Shown: piece after piece, positions 12,301 to 26,451 of the stretch
How positions within the stretch are numbered: the first letter of the stretch is position 1
How the letters are laid out: each line of letters opens with the position of its first letter
Origin: Parus major
Taxonomy: Eukaryota; Chordata; Aves; Passeriformes; Paridae
DNA length: 64,000 bases
Direction of reading: 5' to 3'
NCBI RefSeq assembly: GCF_001522545.3
Contig: NC_031773.1
Location: forward strand, 43,196,786-43,260,785
Made by a program: the position numbers and the translations under genes
The notes under the pieces: model-generated
The model's input: only the letters and a program-made list of their open reading frames with translations
Told to the model about the DNA's origin: nothing
Databases searched by the model: none

Positions 12301-15300
12301 AGTCTCATGATTCAGATGTCTTGGATGTCAGCATGTGTGAGAAAGTTGAATAAACCCAAGTATTGCTGGGTGAGGCTGGGCAAAGACAGGTTTAGACCTA
12401 GCTGGTCCAGGGTTAATCTGGAGCAAAGGCAGCTCCTCATCTTCACTACAAGTGAAGCAATTGCACTGCACTGAATTGGCCTATTTTTTTTTTTAATTTT
12501 TAATTTTGCATTGGGTTTTCTTGCTTGTGCATACCCACTTTATTATTGGGAGAGAAAGGAGATAAAAGAATTATGTAGTCGAAGGAATCATATCACATAT
12601 TTAATAGTTTTTATTATTTAAAGACCCTTTTAAAAACTTTCTTTACCCAGGACACCTCATGTACAGCTTCCTCTCCCTCTCTGAAGAAACAGGAGGTATG
12701 GGGTGCTGCATGCCCTCCACAGAGGGCTGTCAGAGGCTCCAAGTTGGTCTGTCAAGGATGAGGGAAGATATACCTTTTGCTGCCTGTCTGCCACCACATG
12801 TGAGGAAAACAGCTGGGAAAAAATATAACATGGAATCTGTGCCTCAGCCTGCAAGGTCCCAAGGACAGTAGGGAGCCTTTTTAAAGGTTCACTGAGGCAG
12901 TAATGGCCTGGGAAGAGTGTCTGGCTCAGGGAACAGGGCAAAAATGTGTTTGGGTCCTGTGTGCAAACATCAGGGTTTGCTGGATCTCAGGAGCCTGAGG
13001 ACAAAAATCAGGAAACAAACTCCACTCACAGCAGCCCAGGAGGAAACAGCTGGAAAGGGAGAGTGTCTTTTGGCACTGACACAGCTGCCCTTTACAGTGT
13101 CATGTTCAAAACTACTCTTGTTTGGGGGACTGGAGTCTGGGCTTCATGGACCAAAGCTGGCAGCCTGGAAAGTAGAGCCTTGAATGTTACATTCCTGCAC
13201 GAGTGGAACGGAGCCTTTAAAAGTCCTCGGGCTCATGCAATCCATCATCCAAGATGGATAAGGCAGTAAACATAATGATGTTCATCTCCACTTTATACGC
13301 AGGAAAGCAGATGGATGAGGGAGAGAAGTGACTTATTCTGAGTCACTACAGGGAATGCAGCCCCATTTCCCAAGCTGAATTAGCAGGTAAGTGAGTTTCT
13401 CCTGGGAAAAAAGAGTTTTCACAGCAGGGGCATCTGCGCATTAGAAAGGAACCAGACCTTTATTTATTTTGCTTCCTCACTGGTTTAATGTGTTGAATTT
13501 TGGTCTTCTGGCAACTCAGCGCTTTCTTGTTTATACTCCTCTAATTTTGAAGGAAGATATTTTGCTGACATTCATACAATACAACTGTTTCTCATGTCAA
13601 ATCCATAGAAAAGTTCTGAAGTTGCAGTTTTGTGGTTATAAATGGGCTCCCTTCTCAGTCCGTGTGGGACTGTAATGCATTAACCAGGTGTGACTCCTGG
13701 TTTTGCAATCAAAAGCGCAGGGTATTGATTTTCCAGATTAAATATCTAAATAAAAGAGGTCACATCGAGGCTTCATAACATCAGGCAAGGTAACATACAC
13801 TAAGAGCTGGGTGCCAAATGGGACTGAAAAAATGTTGATGAGTCAAGTATCTGTTCCTGTCCTCCACTTACCTCGCTAACGATAAATCAGCCGTAAGAGG
13901 AAATAACTTCTTCCAGAGGGCTGTATGGTCATACAGGTGATGTATATCCCTTCCCCAGCCTGCGAGTTGTTGTCATCAGGAGAGAGCTGTAACTCAGGCA
14001 CACTGATGCTGGAGGGAGAATGTAAATAGATAGTGGGTTAAATAATCTCTGGCTCTGCACGGCAGGAAATGCAAGACAGTTTTTCTTCGGGTCACTGTTT
14101 GAACAAGCAACGCTGCCACTATAGTTTCCTTTCTCTGCCTGGGAATTCGAGCAATTGGCAAGGGTCTCTACACCGCAGGTGGCATCCTTGGTGTTTTTGC
14201 TTGTCACAAAGCTACAAAAGACCCAGGGCGCTGTCCTAGAAAAAAAGCAGTAGTGGCTTAGGCTGATTTGGAAGCAGAGCGGGTTTTTTTTTTGCTTCCT
14301 TCCTGAGCCAGACCTTGCTTCCAAAAGCTCACCTGAGCTATCAGTTCCTTGCTCTGATGGGTACAGACTACTTTCTGGGAAGCTGGGTGTGTTTGTACCC
14401 GGGCGGACAGCCGCGGTGCCTGCGGGCTGTGACAAGTGACCAGCAGCTGGCTGTGGGACACCCCGCTGCTGTCCTCTAGCGGCTGGACGTGGAGGAGCTC
14501 GGACACATCCCAGCCCTGCGGGGAACATGGGTTAAACATCCCAGCCGGACGGGGCCAGTGCCACACGGCAAGGCTCCAAGGGTCCAGGCGGTCACAGCAG
14601 TGAGCACCCTGAAGGCTTAGGGGGCAGGGAAAGTGCACTTTCCAGTCCTCTCTCTACCATTTGGGTAGACTGCATGTTTGAAGTAAGTGACTGCTGGTTT
14701 TTTAAGGCATTTGTACATTGAATAAATGACATGAATGCACAGATTAGGTCGATTCCTCCCCAGCCTTGCTCTAAAATGGCGAGAAACTCCTTTGCATGTA
14801 TCTTTTTTCACTCACAGAAGAGGCCACCGTGTGTGGGGCAAGATGAGTTTCCTGCAGAGCCGCAGCCAGGACCAAAGTGGTCAGAGCAGCATGGGAGAGT
14901 GGGGTGGAGGCTGCAGATTACCCTGCCTGCTTGCTCATTTCCACCCAAGCAGAGCTCTACAACATTCACACATTTGTCCACAGACAGCTGAAGTGGCCTT
15001 TAGGATCACTTTGATGGCTGCAATCCTGCTGTCCTGGTTTTCTGGTGCTGTCTGAAGCATGGCAGAGCTCACACTTCAGCAAAACCTTGTCACAGCTGGC
15101 CCTGTGTCTGAGAAAATCCTTCAGTTTGTAGGGATTTGGAGACCACTGAGAGCCTTCATCCTGCACAAAAAGCACACTTCCAAGAAGTCAGACCTTCTCT
15201 CATGTGTGTGTAGAGCAGTGTGTATGTGTGTGTAAAGCACAAGAGAGTGAGAAAACTTCCTGAGCACACACACCAGCTGGGCATGCTTCTGCCAGAGGAG

Positions 15301-18300
15301 GAAGGATGGGCAAACACAAGGGTACCAGGTGCTGGCCAAGCTGCTGATCAGGGAAACGGCAGTGCTTGGGACTGGCAGGATGACTCGGTGACAGGACCAG
15401 TGTGGGACAGAAACCAATCAGGCAACCGTGGCTTCTTCCCTCTCATTGTTCTGTAATTTTTAAGACTAGACTTTTCAGTAACTGAACTTTTGAAAAGCCT
15501 AAGAAAACTTACAGTTTAAAATTTTGCCGTAAGAGGGCAGTCTGAGATAACCACATAAGCAAGTTACCTTGCAAGGATCGTAGTTTTTTTTCCTCAAAAA
15601 AAGAAAAAGGAAGACTGATAGGAATAAATTACTTGTCTCAAGCTGAAGTCTTACGTTAAACTTTAGAAGGGATTTTTGCAACTGGTGACACAGAACAAGT
15701 GTAAAAGGAAGCATTTGCAGTAAACACAAATTTCTGTTTTCCTGTCAGAGACATAAAATGTTGTCTGAGACCTGAACTCAGGAGTCAGGAGGATGAGATT
15801 TCCTCTTTGCACGGCTGTATTCTCCCACTAGGTACACGGGTTTTGAATTTTCCTTTCAGTGGAAAAAGTATGTGGTCTAATGTGGGAAGTAAATCAAGAT
15901 GCCCATGGTGAAAGAGCATGGTAACTGCAATTCAGGGATGGGGCACTATGGCATCTTTAGAGATGCATTTATAAGGGGTTCTGAGGTCTTGCTGTTGAGA
16001 AGGCTGGGTCCTGCCAAAAGGGGACTGGCAGCCACGACCCTCCCAGTTCCTGCTGAGTTTCTCCCAGTGCACATAATCTCTAATGTTGAAAATGCCAGCA
16101 TGGCATTTAACTCAAAAGGTTGCCTGCTGCTAGTCTGATTGCTGGGGTCTGGAAGACAAAATCTCATCCCCTTTAAGCCCCAACTTATCTTTCTGTGGCT
16201 CTGGGCAAGGCACTTGTGTCTCCTAAGCATAAGCCCCTAATGAATGGAGGCAGGATGCTTCCCACAGCGTTGTTCAAAGACTGCCTCTTGCAGAGTGCCT
16301 TAAAATGCTGCCAGCGCTGCTCTTCCATGTCAGATATATAATGCACTGGCATTCCAGCCCTTGGTTGCTGTTGTTGGCCACTCCCTGGCACAAAAAGTGG
16401 AGGAAAAGAGGATTAGAACTGCAGTGGCTGCTGCCTCTCAAGGTACTGCTGAGGCACCAGTGGGGCAGTGGCAAATAGGACAGCCCCAAGCTTGGCTGTA
16501 AGCACATGAGGTCCAGAGCTGGGAGAGCTAGTGGGATACCACCTCTTCTTCCTTCTTCTGCCATCATGGTGGCTCCAAGCAAGTGCAAAACATCTTTTGT
16601 TAAAACATCTTTCTGCTGTGCTCTTTGTCCAATACATTTTATACTTTATTAGCTCAGACAAATTCATTTGCTTCATGGTGCAGCTCAAGGGCAGCTGTTC
16701 AGTCAATAAAAAACTAAAAGAGAGCAAATGTTGTTTATGCCCTAGTATCGCCCTGCAAAGCAAAACCAATCAAATTTGGCCCTTCCTGCAAGAAGAACCA
16801 TGAAGGGAGGCAAACACCAGAAAGGGCTGTTGACAGTGTGATGTTAGAGCACAGAAGCAGGCTACATTCAAACCACAGCAACATTCAAGGGTGGGAGCTT
16901 CAATCCCTGGCCTTCAGACTCGGGGTGTGAAGTGCACTCTAGTGTTCTTGGCAGACCCCTGCTGTCCCTCTCCTCCAGTGATGAGATGACATGTCTTCTG
17001 ATAATACACTATGCTTGTCTTGAGCTCAATCTGTCCAGTATAGATCAACCTAGAACTAATCTTGTCTGAAATGAAGTACTGGTTTGTATGGGAATGGGCA
17101 AGGCTATAGCAAACTACAACTGGACTCGGCCGTAGATTTCAGATGCAAAATTAGCTCTGATTTGATTTCAGTAGTTCCAGTTAAAGTTGTTTGCTGTGCA
17201 TTTTTCAGTGTTGTTTTGCAAGAGTGGAAACCAAAAGTACATAAAATATTTTCTAGTCCCTCCTCAGGTCTGCTCTTATTATCACATATAATGCACAGCA
17301 TAAATTGTTAAAAGTAAAACACCAGATAGTCAGAAATAACAGCTTGTGGGAGGAAGGAATTGGAAATTCCCCAAGATGTTCCAATCCCAGTAATCTGAAA
17401 ATAGTCCCACATGGATTTCATGGATGTGCTAAGAAGGAAAGAACACTTTTTTTTTAAACTCAAGTTCACAACATGTAATACTTAATAAAACTGCTCCTGG
17501 GAAAATCTACAGTAAATCAATATGCACCCCATCTCACTGTAATTACTGTATTAAATACAATTAAGTGTTTAACTAGTAGTTAGAAATAGAGATGATCTTT
17601 CTTTTTATGGGTAAGAGACAGATTTTTTAATGAAAGTGATCCTTTGCCTTTTCTGTTCACATTAAAACTGAGGGAACAGGCAAACAGCTTCATAGTCCAA
17701 AGAGAGTTTGCAGTTTGCTACAAATGCATACATGGGCTTCATAGGAGCAAAGTGAACTCCTCAGCTGTATATGGGCAGATTCCTTAAATCAGTGCAGTCA
17801 TCCTCACAGAAGTAAAAAATGGACCTGTCATCTCTGAGAAGCAGTTAGTCCACTGCTCTGCTCCCATGGGAAAGGGAAAGGCAATTTTCCCAACAGAAGG
17901 AATTGCTCTGTAATGTGAGAGGTCATTGAAATGCAAGTAACAAACCAAAACAGATGAAATATGTGCAAAGTAAATAGATCAAAGACATTGAGATAATTAA
18001 TTATTGGCGGTCTAGTTCTCAGAGAAAGACGATTCATTCACAAAGAAGCCACTGTACTCGACACTTCCCAATATTGGTGTCTGCAGCACGCATTTACTGA
18101 TGTTTGTTAATGAGTAAAGACAGAATTATTATGCCAGATAACTGTCTGCCCTAAAAGTTTATGTTCTGTTACCATAATGCCTTGGCCTACAAATAAACTC
18201 CACTACATTCATAACATTTCAGTTTAAGAAAAAAATGCCAAGTCCATTTTTGTGTTTACTAATGTGGAAGTTTTGATCTCTATATGCTAATCATTTGTGA

Positions 18301-21300
18301 CTTTGCACAGCCATTTCAAAAGAAAACTCAACAGTGTTTTGAACTCAAATTCTCTTAATTCTTAGTGCCTGGGTACCCATCTTTTTAATCCCATTAGCAC
18401 AGCAGGAATATTTCTGCTGCAAGAGCAGAAAGTGTGGAAAGGATGAAGTCCTTTTGGCCAGTCCTAGTGCTGGCTCTTTGGCTGCCCACACACTGAGATG
18501 GCTCTCTTTCCCTGAGGAATTAAGGGAATGATAAAAAAATGGATGGAATTTTCTTTTGTGCTGCACACCCTGGTCTGATGGGAATCTGAGCACCTTGAAG
18601 ACACAGCAAAGCTTGTGGTTATAGGGCTATTTCTGTGAGGAGGAGCATGATATGAGGTGTGAGCAGTAAATGCTAGTTGCTCTGAGTCTGCAAACCCAGA
18701 GGTTTGCCAAATGGGAGGATTTGCTGGGAGCGGACAGTAAGGTGAAAGGCAGCAGGAGTAAAGAGAGAGAGATGCTGATTGCTACCCAGGGGTGGCACCT
18801 ACCTTCTGCAGAAAACAGCAAGAGCTTGTTTTAGGTTAGGCTTCTCTCTCTGAAGAGTAACATTTGAAGCATCCCAGGGAAGCTGCGTGTTTCTCAGAAG
18901 TATTCTGAGGGATGCTGAAGATACTCATCCCACCCATTCCCAGCACCATTTGTGTCACCTCTTTTTTGTTTTGTGACCTTCAGCCTCTAATTTTTACTCC
19001 TTTAATAGGTGACTGAAGGCACAGGGTTGAAGGTACAGACCCTGTAATTTTTCACTCCTTAAAAGAAAGCAACGTGCTCTCCTGAGGACTGTCATAGCCA
19101 TATTCTCAGAGGAGTAAGGCTGTGGTGGAAAAGTCAGGGCAAGTGATAGGAAAGGTCTCTCATGTCTGTAAGTGCTAGCAATTTGGGACTTTCAGCATCC
19201 CAACTCTAGTTCTGCATCCCCTAGAAATTTTGACTCCACATAGGTGGGACCATGGTCTTGTGGAGCTGCCTGGAAGATGCATGGTGCCATAGCTTGGGAT
19301 TTCACCCACTCACAGGATCTGTGAGCCCACCAAGGGATGGACCAGGTGACTCCACCAGCCGTGGCAGGAACAGTGTTATGGGACAACAGGAGAGTGAGGG
19401 GACAACAACCATGTTCTCCCACACCTGGGGAGCAGGACTGGGAGTGAGAAAAAAGTGAGGGTGCACAATACAGTGCTCCAGGCTGTGGACAAGACTGGGA
19501 TGATACCTTGAGGGGAATGGAAGCGCATGTGAGGAGTAAAACTGTGCTTTGCAGCATGTTTGATATGCCGTTGGAGTGGAGTAGTCTTTCCTCACCCTCT
19601 CCTTTCCTTTTTTGTCCCCAAAAAACATGTCAGCTGTCACCTGGATGGATGCATGTTTGTATGAATGGATGGATACATCATTGACAAGGGGTGGCTGGTT
19701 CATCCTCTTCCAGATTACCCCCCAGACAATTATATTCCAACTGACCATGTTCAAACCAAATGGGCTTCCAAGTCTGAAAACTTGTCACAGATTCTCTCTC
19801 CCTTTTAGCAGCATCTCAGTAACTATAAAAATAATGTGGATAAAACACTCTCTATTTAGGTGAACATGGGGGATGCAGCACATCAGCTGTGTGCCTTTGG
19901 GCTTCATATCTGGCAAAGACCCCACCACTGTCAGTACACAACTGCACCTCCAGCTTTAACACTCTTCCAGAATAGTGTTCTCTCACCAAGTTAATAGAAC
20001 CTAAGCAAAGGGATTTAAGGAGCAGCAAGCAAGTGATAGGGGACAAATGTGAAGGCTTAGTTTACTTTGTTTAGCAGAGACCTTTAATTTTAGCCACCAC
20101 AAATATAATAAGGCCTTTTCTTTATTTATCTATGCAGCCATGGGGCAGAAAGGGCAGAGGAGCTTAAAAGATTTATTCATGCAAGCAGGGTTGCTGTGCT
20201 AAGTCCTCTATTTGCATACTGCGAATGTGTTTCATTCACATTAATGCAATGTGGAGGAAAATGGATGCAAATTCTGTGTCTCCATCTCTGTGGAAGTACA
20301 GAGGCTGACAGTGCAAACAGAGGCCAGTAATATTGTTATTTTCCCTTCCACTAAATGGAAAACTCATCTACACAAAAGGGCTGAAAGTGTTTTCTAAGCC
20401 ATCCCAAACAGAACAAAATTTGCTTGTGTTCTGTGGCTCAGGGACTGCTATAAAAATTCTCCGTCATCTTCCTGCCTGTTCTATTTCAAGCAGAATGATT
20501 TCCCAGCTAAGGGAAAAATAGTTTGAGACATTATTAGCATTTTTCAAGAATTCCTGCTTCCAGTCTCTTGCTCGTGCCAGGCAAATTTGCTTTGTTGAAC
20601 TTTGGCACAGTTTATGCAGAATCTATCCGGGCAGACTTTTGGGCTGTAGGTTGGTACAAGCAGTGGAAAATGGCAAAAACATAAATCATCTTTGCAAGGT
20701 GCACCTCTGAAGCTGTTTTCCTGCATCCATGTACCTTTCTCCTGTTGATACCTGTAAGCCAGAAATAAACTGGGTTTCTAAGATAAGAAGAACTAAAAGT
20801 CAAGGTCAAAATAGCTTCTTTGCCTCCAGAAGCCTGTGGCCGGACCGGGGGAGGAGCGCTGAATGTCAGGGTGCCACCTATTCTCGGCAGCTGGAAGCGC
20901 TGTGGGAACCCTGCCCTAGGGTCATGGCCAGCTTTTACCAGCCCCTCCAAGCACCTGGGGTCATTCAGCAAATTCTGATGAAGCTGTGACAACCTCTTAG
21001 CTGCTCTTGCAGGTGCATTCGATGCCATGCAGAAGCAACGTGCCCCAGTCATGCTCGGCCACTGTCATTACGGACTCTTGAGCCAGGACTCATTGCAGTG
21101 CCTTGGGTGCCATTGTGGGATGACAAATCAGTAAAGCCTTTGCTGCTTCTGCATCCCGTCCAACACCAGCACCTCCTTCTCTCCAGCTCCATAACAGACA
21201 AAAGTACTCAGTTAACAGCCTGTCAATCCTACTGGGTGATGATTCCTGAAATAACACCTTTTCCCACCCTTCCTTGCCTGGAGTGGGTTTTTTGTAAACT

Positions 21301-24300
21301 CTAATCAACATAAAGACTAACCTGCACCATGGGAGCACCTATTTAAAGAGATACATTTTAGTTGTTTCTTTTCATAGCCAAAGTGCCTGGAGAAAGGCCA
21401 AGAGTGATTCTCAGGCATCTCTGAGCTGCCTTAGGAGAATCATGGGTAAGGGAGTCAGGGTGGCAGAAGATCAGTTTTATCCGGCTCACAGATTTACAGT
21501 CACTCTTTCCAGGAACACATTCCTAACTACTCTGGTTCAAAAAGTGTGTTTCTTTGTGTAGCCATCACTGCTTTCCAGCTCATTTTCTGATTTCTGTCCT
21601 GGCTTAAATATTTAAAAGAAGGATGCATGTTGGGAAGTCACTGCTGGAAAGCTGCAGCCTTCTTTCTTGTCTCTCAAGGACTACCAAGGTACCAGAGACC
21701 AGAACACATGTTTTTCCTACTGCACTAAACATTTTGAATGTATGCTAAAAATGTTAATACATTATTGAAGGGCCTGGAATTTTTCCTTCAGGTGTGATGC
21801 CTTTAGGCCATTTCTGCTTCACACAGGATTGCAGGTAAGGGCTTGTTACACTGCCAGAAACATGCACTTAATGAAAAGTTATTCACTGTCTTATTATAGT
21901 CAATAAGAGAGCTCAGCAGTAACTCAGCTTTAATGTACCCTACTTTTTCCTCAAAAGCTTTGCCCTTTAGTCATACCTGTTATGAGGCTGAGCCCCATCT
22001 TGCCTTTGAGGAAGGCCCTAAATGGGTGCAAACACTCCAGGACCAGACTGGACACTATGGGTTCCTGCTAAATCAGCCAGGAGATGTGCAGTGAGCAGGA
22101 GGTGATGACAGCAACACGAGTGACCCCAAGGAGGAGAAGAGGACACTGCAGAGCACCAGGAATAAAACCTCTGGAAATAAGGGATGGTGGAGGCAAGGCA
22201 CCAGATTTTGGTCTCTCTCTGTCTGTGCACCAATATGATTTCACTGTTGGGTCCATGCCAGAGCTGCAGAGTCACAGTGCCACAGTTCAGAGCAGCAGGA
22301 AGACTGCCCAGGAGGCTGGGGATGCTCCTGGGAAAAGGACAGGCAGGTGTCCTGTGGGTGCCAAGTGTGGCACCTCTCACGCAGGGGTTGGGAGGCAGAC
22401 ATCCCAGGCATCACCTGCAGGGATCCAGTCAGTCCCAGTGGCCCAGTGGGATTGTGGGCTGCTTTGCACCAGGAAAGTTTAGTGGCACAAGCCCTTGTGC
22501 TTGGAGAAGCTCCTTATGGCTCTCAACAACTTTGCAGAAGTTGCCTGTAAGTTGGCTTCACAGGTAATACCCCAGTGGACTGTCCATCTCAGGGCTCCCT
22601 CGCTGACTTCATGTTTCCTTTCTGACTAGCTTTGTCATCAGTTGTGATGTGACTATTTCATTCTGGTTGCATATTATTAGTTAAAATAGTCCCATACTGG
22701 CTCACCTTTTCCTGAAGCCTCAAAGAGCCAGCAGGCTCAACTCTCAGGAAGGTGCTGATCAATACCTCTGGATAAGGGCTGGAGTTCTGCAGTATACTTG
22801 AATCAACATCAGGTCTCATTTGGTTTCTCAGTTTAGATTTAACTTCAGGCAATTTGAAGATGTAAAGGGCTCATTCCCAGCTAGCTGCACTCAGCACAAA
22901 CACACGGGTTTTCTTGCTGGATGTTGGCAGGGTCTTGTTGTGTATTCATAGGCAGGATCTTGAGGTACAATGCACAATCAAGGCCTCAGAGTTCATGAAA
23001 AAAATTTCATTTGCAAGGAGATGGATCCACATGGTTTGCAGAAAGGAAGGATTTTGGGAGGGGGTCACTGGGCTGAGCTGCATGCTTGAACCATGCTATG
23101 TGCCTCAGACCTCACTGAGCTGGCTGGGATGTGTGTTGTCCTCTCCCACTGCTGTCCTCACCACCTTGCAGGGCCGTGCCCATATTTTGACTCCTGAACG
23201 CGTGGCCCCAGCGTGGCTGGGCGCTGATCCCAGCCTCTCCAGCAAGCAGAGCGTGTTGTTCCGCCTGTCTGCTCACTGCTTTCGCCTTTCTTCTGTCCTC
23301 CTGCTATTCTATCGCTACCATAAAATGCAGCTCTGACCTTTTTGTCCTCAGCAACCTATTCATTTAAAATACAAATGCTGTCCTCAAACAACAGTCATTA
23401 ATATGAGGCAGCAAATTCTTTTCTTTGTTCTTTATTGTTGATTTCCCCCCATTGGGAAACCGGGTGGCAGGAGAACTGCATAGCTGCAGGAGCAGCTTGC
23501 TAATTGCATACTTTCAAATACTAATTTGTATGGGTTGGTTTGGTTAAAAAGGGGAAAAGAAACAAGGCAGGGGGTGATAAAAAAATGTCAAGGTTATAAA
23601 CTCCACAGAAGTTCTCCAGCTTGGAATTTTTATTAATTCTTTAAATGTAAATTGCAGGCTATGGCTGCACATCCATGCCTCCCGCGGAGTGCCAGGTAGT
23701 GTGGTGTAATTTGCCCTGCAGACCTTTGGTGCAGCAATCAACCCGAGGAACGGAGCTCTGCCCTGGGCTGCCCGGAGCAGGGCCGGCGAGGTGCCAGCCG
23801 AGAGCCATTCCCAATGTGGACATTGCTCCCAGCTGGCGCCTGGCTGGCTGTGGGCAGGAGCCAGCCCCTGGCCCAAGTGGGGCCAGGCACATCTCTGCCT
23901 TTAGGGAGCTGGGGTTTGGAGCACTGTTGAGTCAGCCTTGTGTCCTTGTGATGGTCTAAGGGAAGAGGTGAAAGAAAGTACTCATCATGGAGTGACATTT
24001 TTTACTAAACCAAGAGGTATAGCTGAAAAAAAGGTAAGTCTTTGAGCACCTGTGCTGAGACTGCTGCTCAGAGATTCCCCAACATGCAACACCATACCTG
24101 CCAATGGCAGTGCTTATTAAACATGAACTGCAAGCTTTCAGTGTTTTGTGATGTGCCTGGATGATTTGTATTGGAAAAGAAAACAAGACTTACAGATATT
24201 CAGCTCTTTCAAGCCCTTGACTACCAGGTCCTGATAGGTTATTTGAGGTGGTTATTATAATTTTGAGTGGTTGCCTTTGCCCACTTTCAGGTTTTTTGCC

Positions 24301-25740
24301 ATACTTGATGTTTTCGTTCAGATTTTTCCTTGCCACCAACTAATGTTTGCCATTTCTCTTTGCAAAAGGATATTTTTAGATGCTTTCTTCTGAGAACCTT
24401 ACAGAGCCCATGCATAGTACTCATGCATAGTGGAGACATTTCTGCCTGCAGCAACTATCTCAGTTCCATTTGGACATTATTGTCAATTCTCCTCCTTTTC
24501 TGTCTCTGTCCCTGTGCAGTCACTTGTTTGGAGAAGCTCCCTGTGCTCACCCTCAGTACCAGTACTGCCCTTGCACCAAGAACCATGGCAGCCAGCACCC
24601 CCTGCTGCTTGCAAGGATGTTCTCCCAGCACAGCTGCTGCCCACACAAGGATGCCCCAAAATGTGAATGTGGGAGGAAAGCAGCCCTAGGGCCCTCTGTG
24701 CTGCTCCTGCATGAAGGATGTGACAGAAGCCAGTGCCAGGAAGGACCTTCCCAGGACAGCAAGGGTTGGAGGGACAGGCAGGGCACAGGGATCTGGAATT
24801 CACTGTCACACTGAGTGCAGCAGCCAGCATATCAGCAGCTAAAGATACTGGAGGGCTCCAAGGCTGTGAATGTGAGGGAGGCAAAGTCAAGGAAAAGTTT
24901 TATTAACTGTGTTATTTTGTGTCTGTTTGCTCAGAACAGTAGCTTATCTCTGTTTGTTCACTCTCTTGTCACACAATGTGATACAGAGTCAAAATGGATT
25001 TTATTGTGTACCATTTGCATTTTTAAAAAATAATCCTTCCCAGTGTATGCTACAATAGGTCACTGTTATTATTTCCTTCTCTGCTTAATATAGTTATCAT
25101 GGATGCATGGCAGCATGAAGGGGAAAAAAGTATGCGGAGGCACCAGCTCTCTCAAAAATAACTTGTATTTCATTGATGAGGAAAGGTCAGAATCCTTGGC
25201 CAAGTCCCACAGCTCAAGTGGGTTTGCAATGGAAAACACCATAACTGCAGCCTTGAGCAGCAACAAAACCAATATCTAATTATAACACATGCAAATGTTG
25301 TGTTGGCTGGGAACTGATACCTGAAGGTTGTTTCTCAGTTTATAAAGGGCAAAACAGTAGATCCCTTAACAGGAATCTAATTTTTTTTTAGTTTTGTGAG
25401 GCTTAATATAATTGACCAATTGAGTGTTTCCTTAACGGTAAGAGAAAGGAAGAGTCAGTAATCTTTATGACTTATTATTAAAATAGTGTTTAATCAGTGA
25501 GTGGCAGGGAGAAAATTGCAGTGGAAGTGGTACTTAGCATCTTGTGAGTCATTGGGATAAACCCACTTGGTTGCAGCTAGTGAGGTCTGTAGCACCTCTG
25601 GTTTGCAGACTGTGACCTTTACTGGCTCTGCACAATCACCAAGGGATCTCCTCCTGCCCCAAGCCTATTAGAAGTGGCCTTTGGTGGGCTCCAAGGCCTC
25701 ATTTTATGCTTTGTGACAGATTTCACATGTGCTGGAAAAC

Positions 25741-25885
25741 AGAATCACAATGGTTTGGAGTTAGAAGGGACCTTAAAGAGCATTTGATTGCAACCCCGCT
25801 GCCATGAGCAGGGACACTTCCCACTACACCAGGTTGCTCACAGTGCCATCCAACCTGAACCCTGAGCACTTCCAGGGAAGGGAAG
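25741..25885 (-). mobile_element. CR1 LINE fragment, 3' end, minus orientation
   Basis: Read on the plus strand this is the complement of the well-known 3' end of avian CR1 retrotransposons: AGAATCACAATGGTTTGGAG, then AGAAGGGACCTTAAAGAGCA, CTGCCATGAGCAGGGACAC, CACCAGGTTGCTCACAGTGC, and CATCCAACCTGAACCC. The element therefore runs right to left and is 5'-truncated after about 145 bp. No ORF2 protein remains. The many substitutions suggest an old copy. The right border is approximate. Confidence 0.88.
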
Positions 25886-26421
25886 GTGGGTGGGTTCAAA
25901 GCAGAGAGTTTGAAGTGCCATGTATTACTGGTTCTCAGCAGGCTTGTTCCACAGCAGCTAAGCTGTCACCAGCAGGCTGTGAGCTAACACGTGTTTCCCA
26001 GGACTGGGGTTCCTGCAGCCACACAGTGGCTTCTGCCTCCACCCTGGGGTATCTGCTGCTTGACAGGGGCCTGCTGGTAGAGGGCATGGGCTGCAAAGCC
26101 TCTGTCAGGACTGTGGAGAGTGGGAGGTGTGGTGGTCTTACCATGTGAGCACACTGGTAGCCATGAAGGCCCAGCTCCACGCTGCTCCCAAGTAATGCCA
26201 GGGAAATAAAACAAAAAGAAGACAGAGGACAACACTTTTCACCCAAACTCTAGTTTCCCAGAAGCCCTCAGACACTGCAGTCTTTTGGGAGAAAACTTCT
26301 TTGGACAGCACTTAGTATAACCCAAAACCAGCATCCATCAACAGAGTGCAATTCTGCACCAGCTTGAGAGGGGGAATTGGGAAGACACGTATCTCCATGG
26401 ATTACAGATAATTAAAATTAA

Positions 26422-26451
26422 AATGTTTCTTCATTTGAATGAAGAAACATT
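26422..26451. repeat. Perfect inverted repeat, 14-bp arms
   Basis: The left arm AATGTTTCTTCATT (26422..26435) and right arm AATGAAGAAACATT (26438..26451) are exact reverse complements separated by two bases (TG). Pairing does not extend outward. The arms are too short for a typical miRNA precursor, and no U-rich tract follows as in an intrinsic terminator. It lies in AT-rich intergenic DNA. Confidence 0.92.

Larger units (their letters stand above)
1261..25740. other. Intergenic DNA, no supported gene
   Basis: This is AT-richer DNA with many short open frames on both strands. None shows a known domain, a cysteine pattern or a convincing exon. It holds a three-copy 12-mer at 2984..3019, an LTR-like TATA/AATAAA pair near 2889 and 3135, a poly-A run at 9343..9360, and AT-rich, complex-looking stretches (for example 7930..8540 and 23335..23530) that could be conserved regulatory DNA. 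No tRNA, rRNA or other structured RNA gene was recognised. Confidence 0.6.

Noticed and set aside
13929..14528. 199-codon minus-strand open frame in intergenic DNA
   Set aside because: It has no domain, no conserved motif and no splice or promoter context. In 64 kb a few open frames of this length are expected.
26422..26451. Intrinsic terminator or miRNA precursor
   Set aside because: The stem is only 14 bp, no U tract follows, and the organism is a eukaryote. It is kept only as an inverted repeat.
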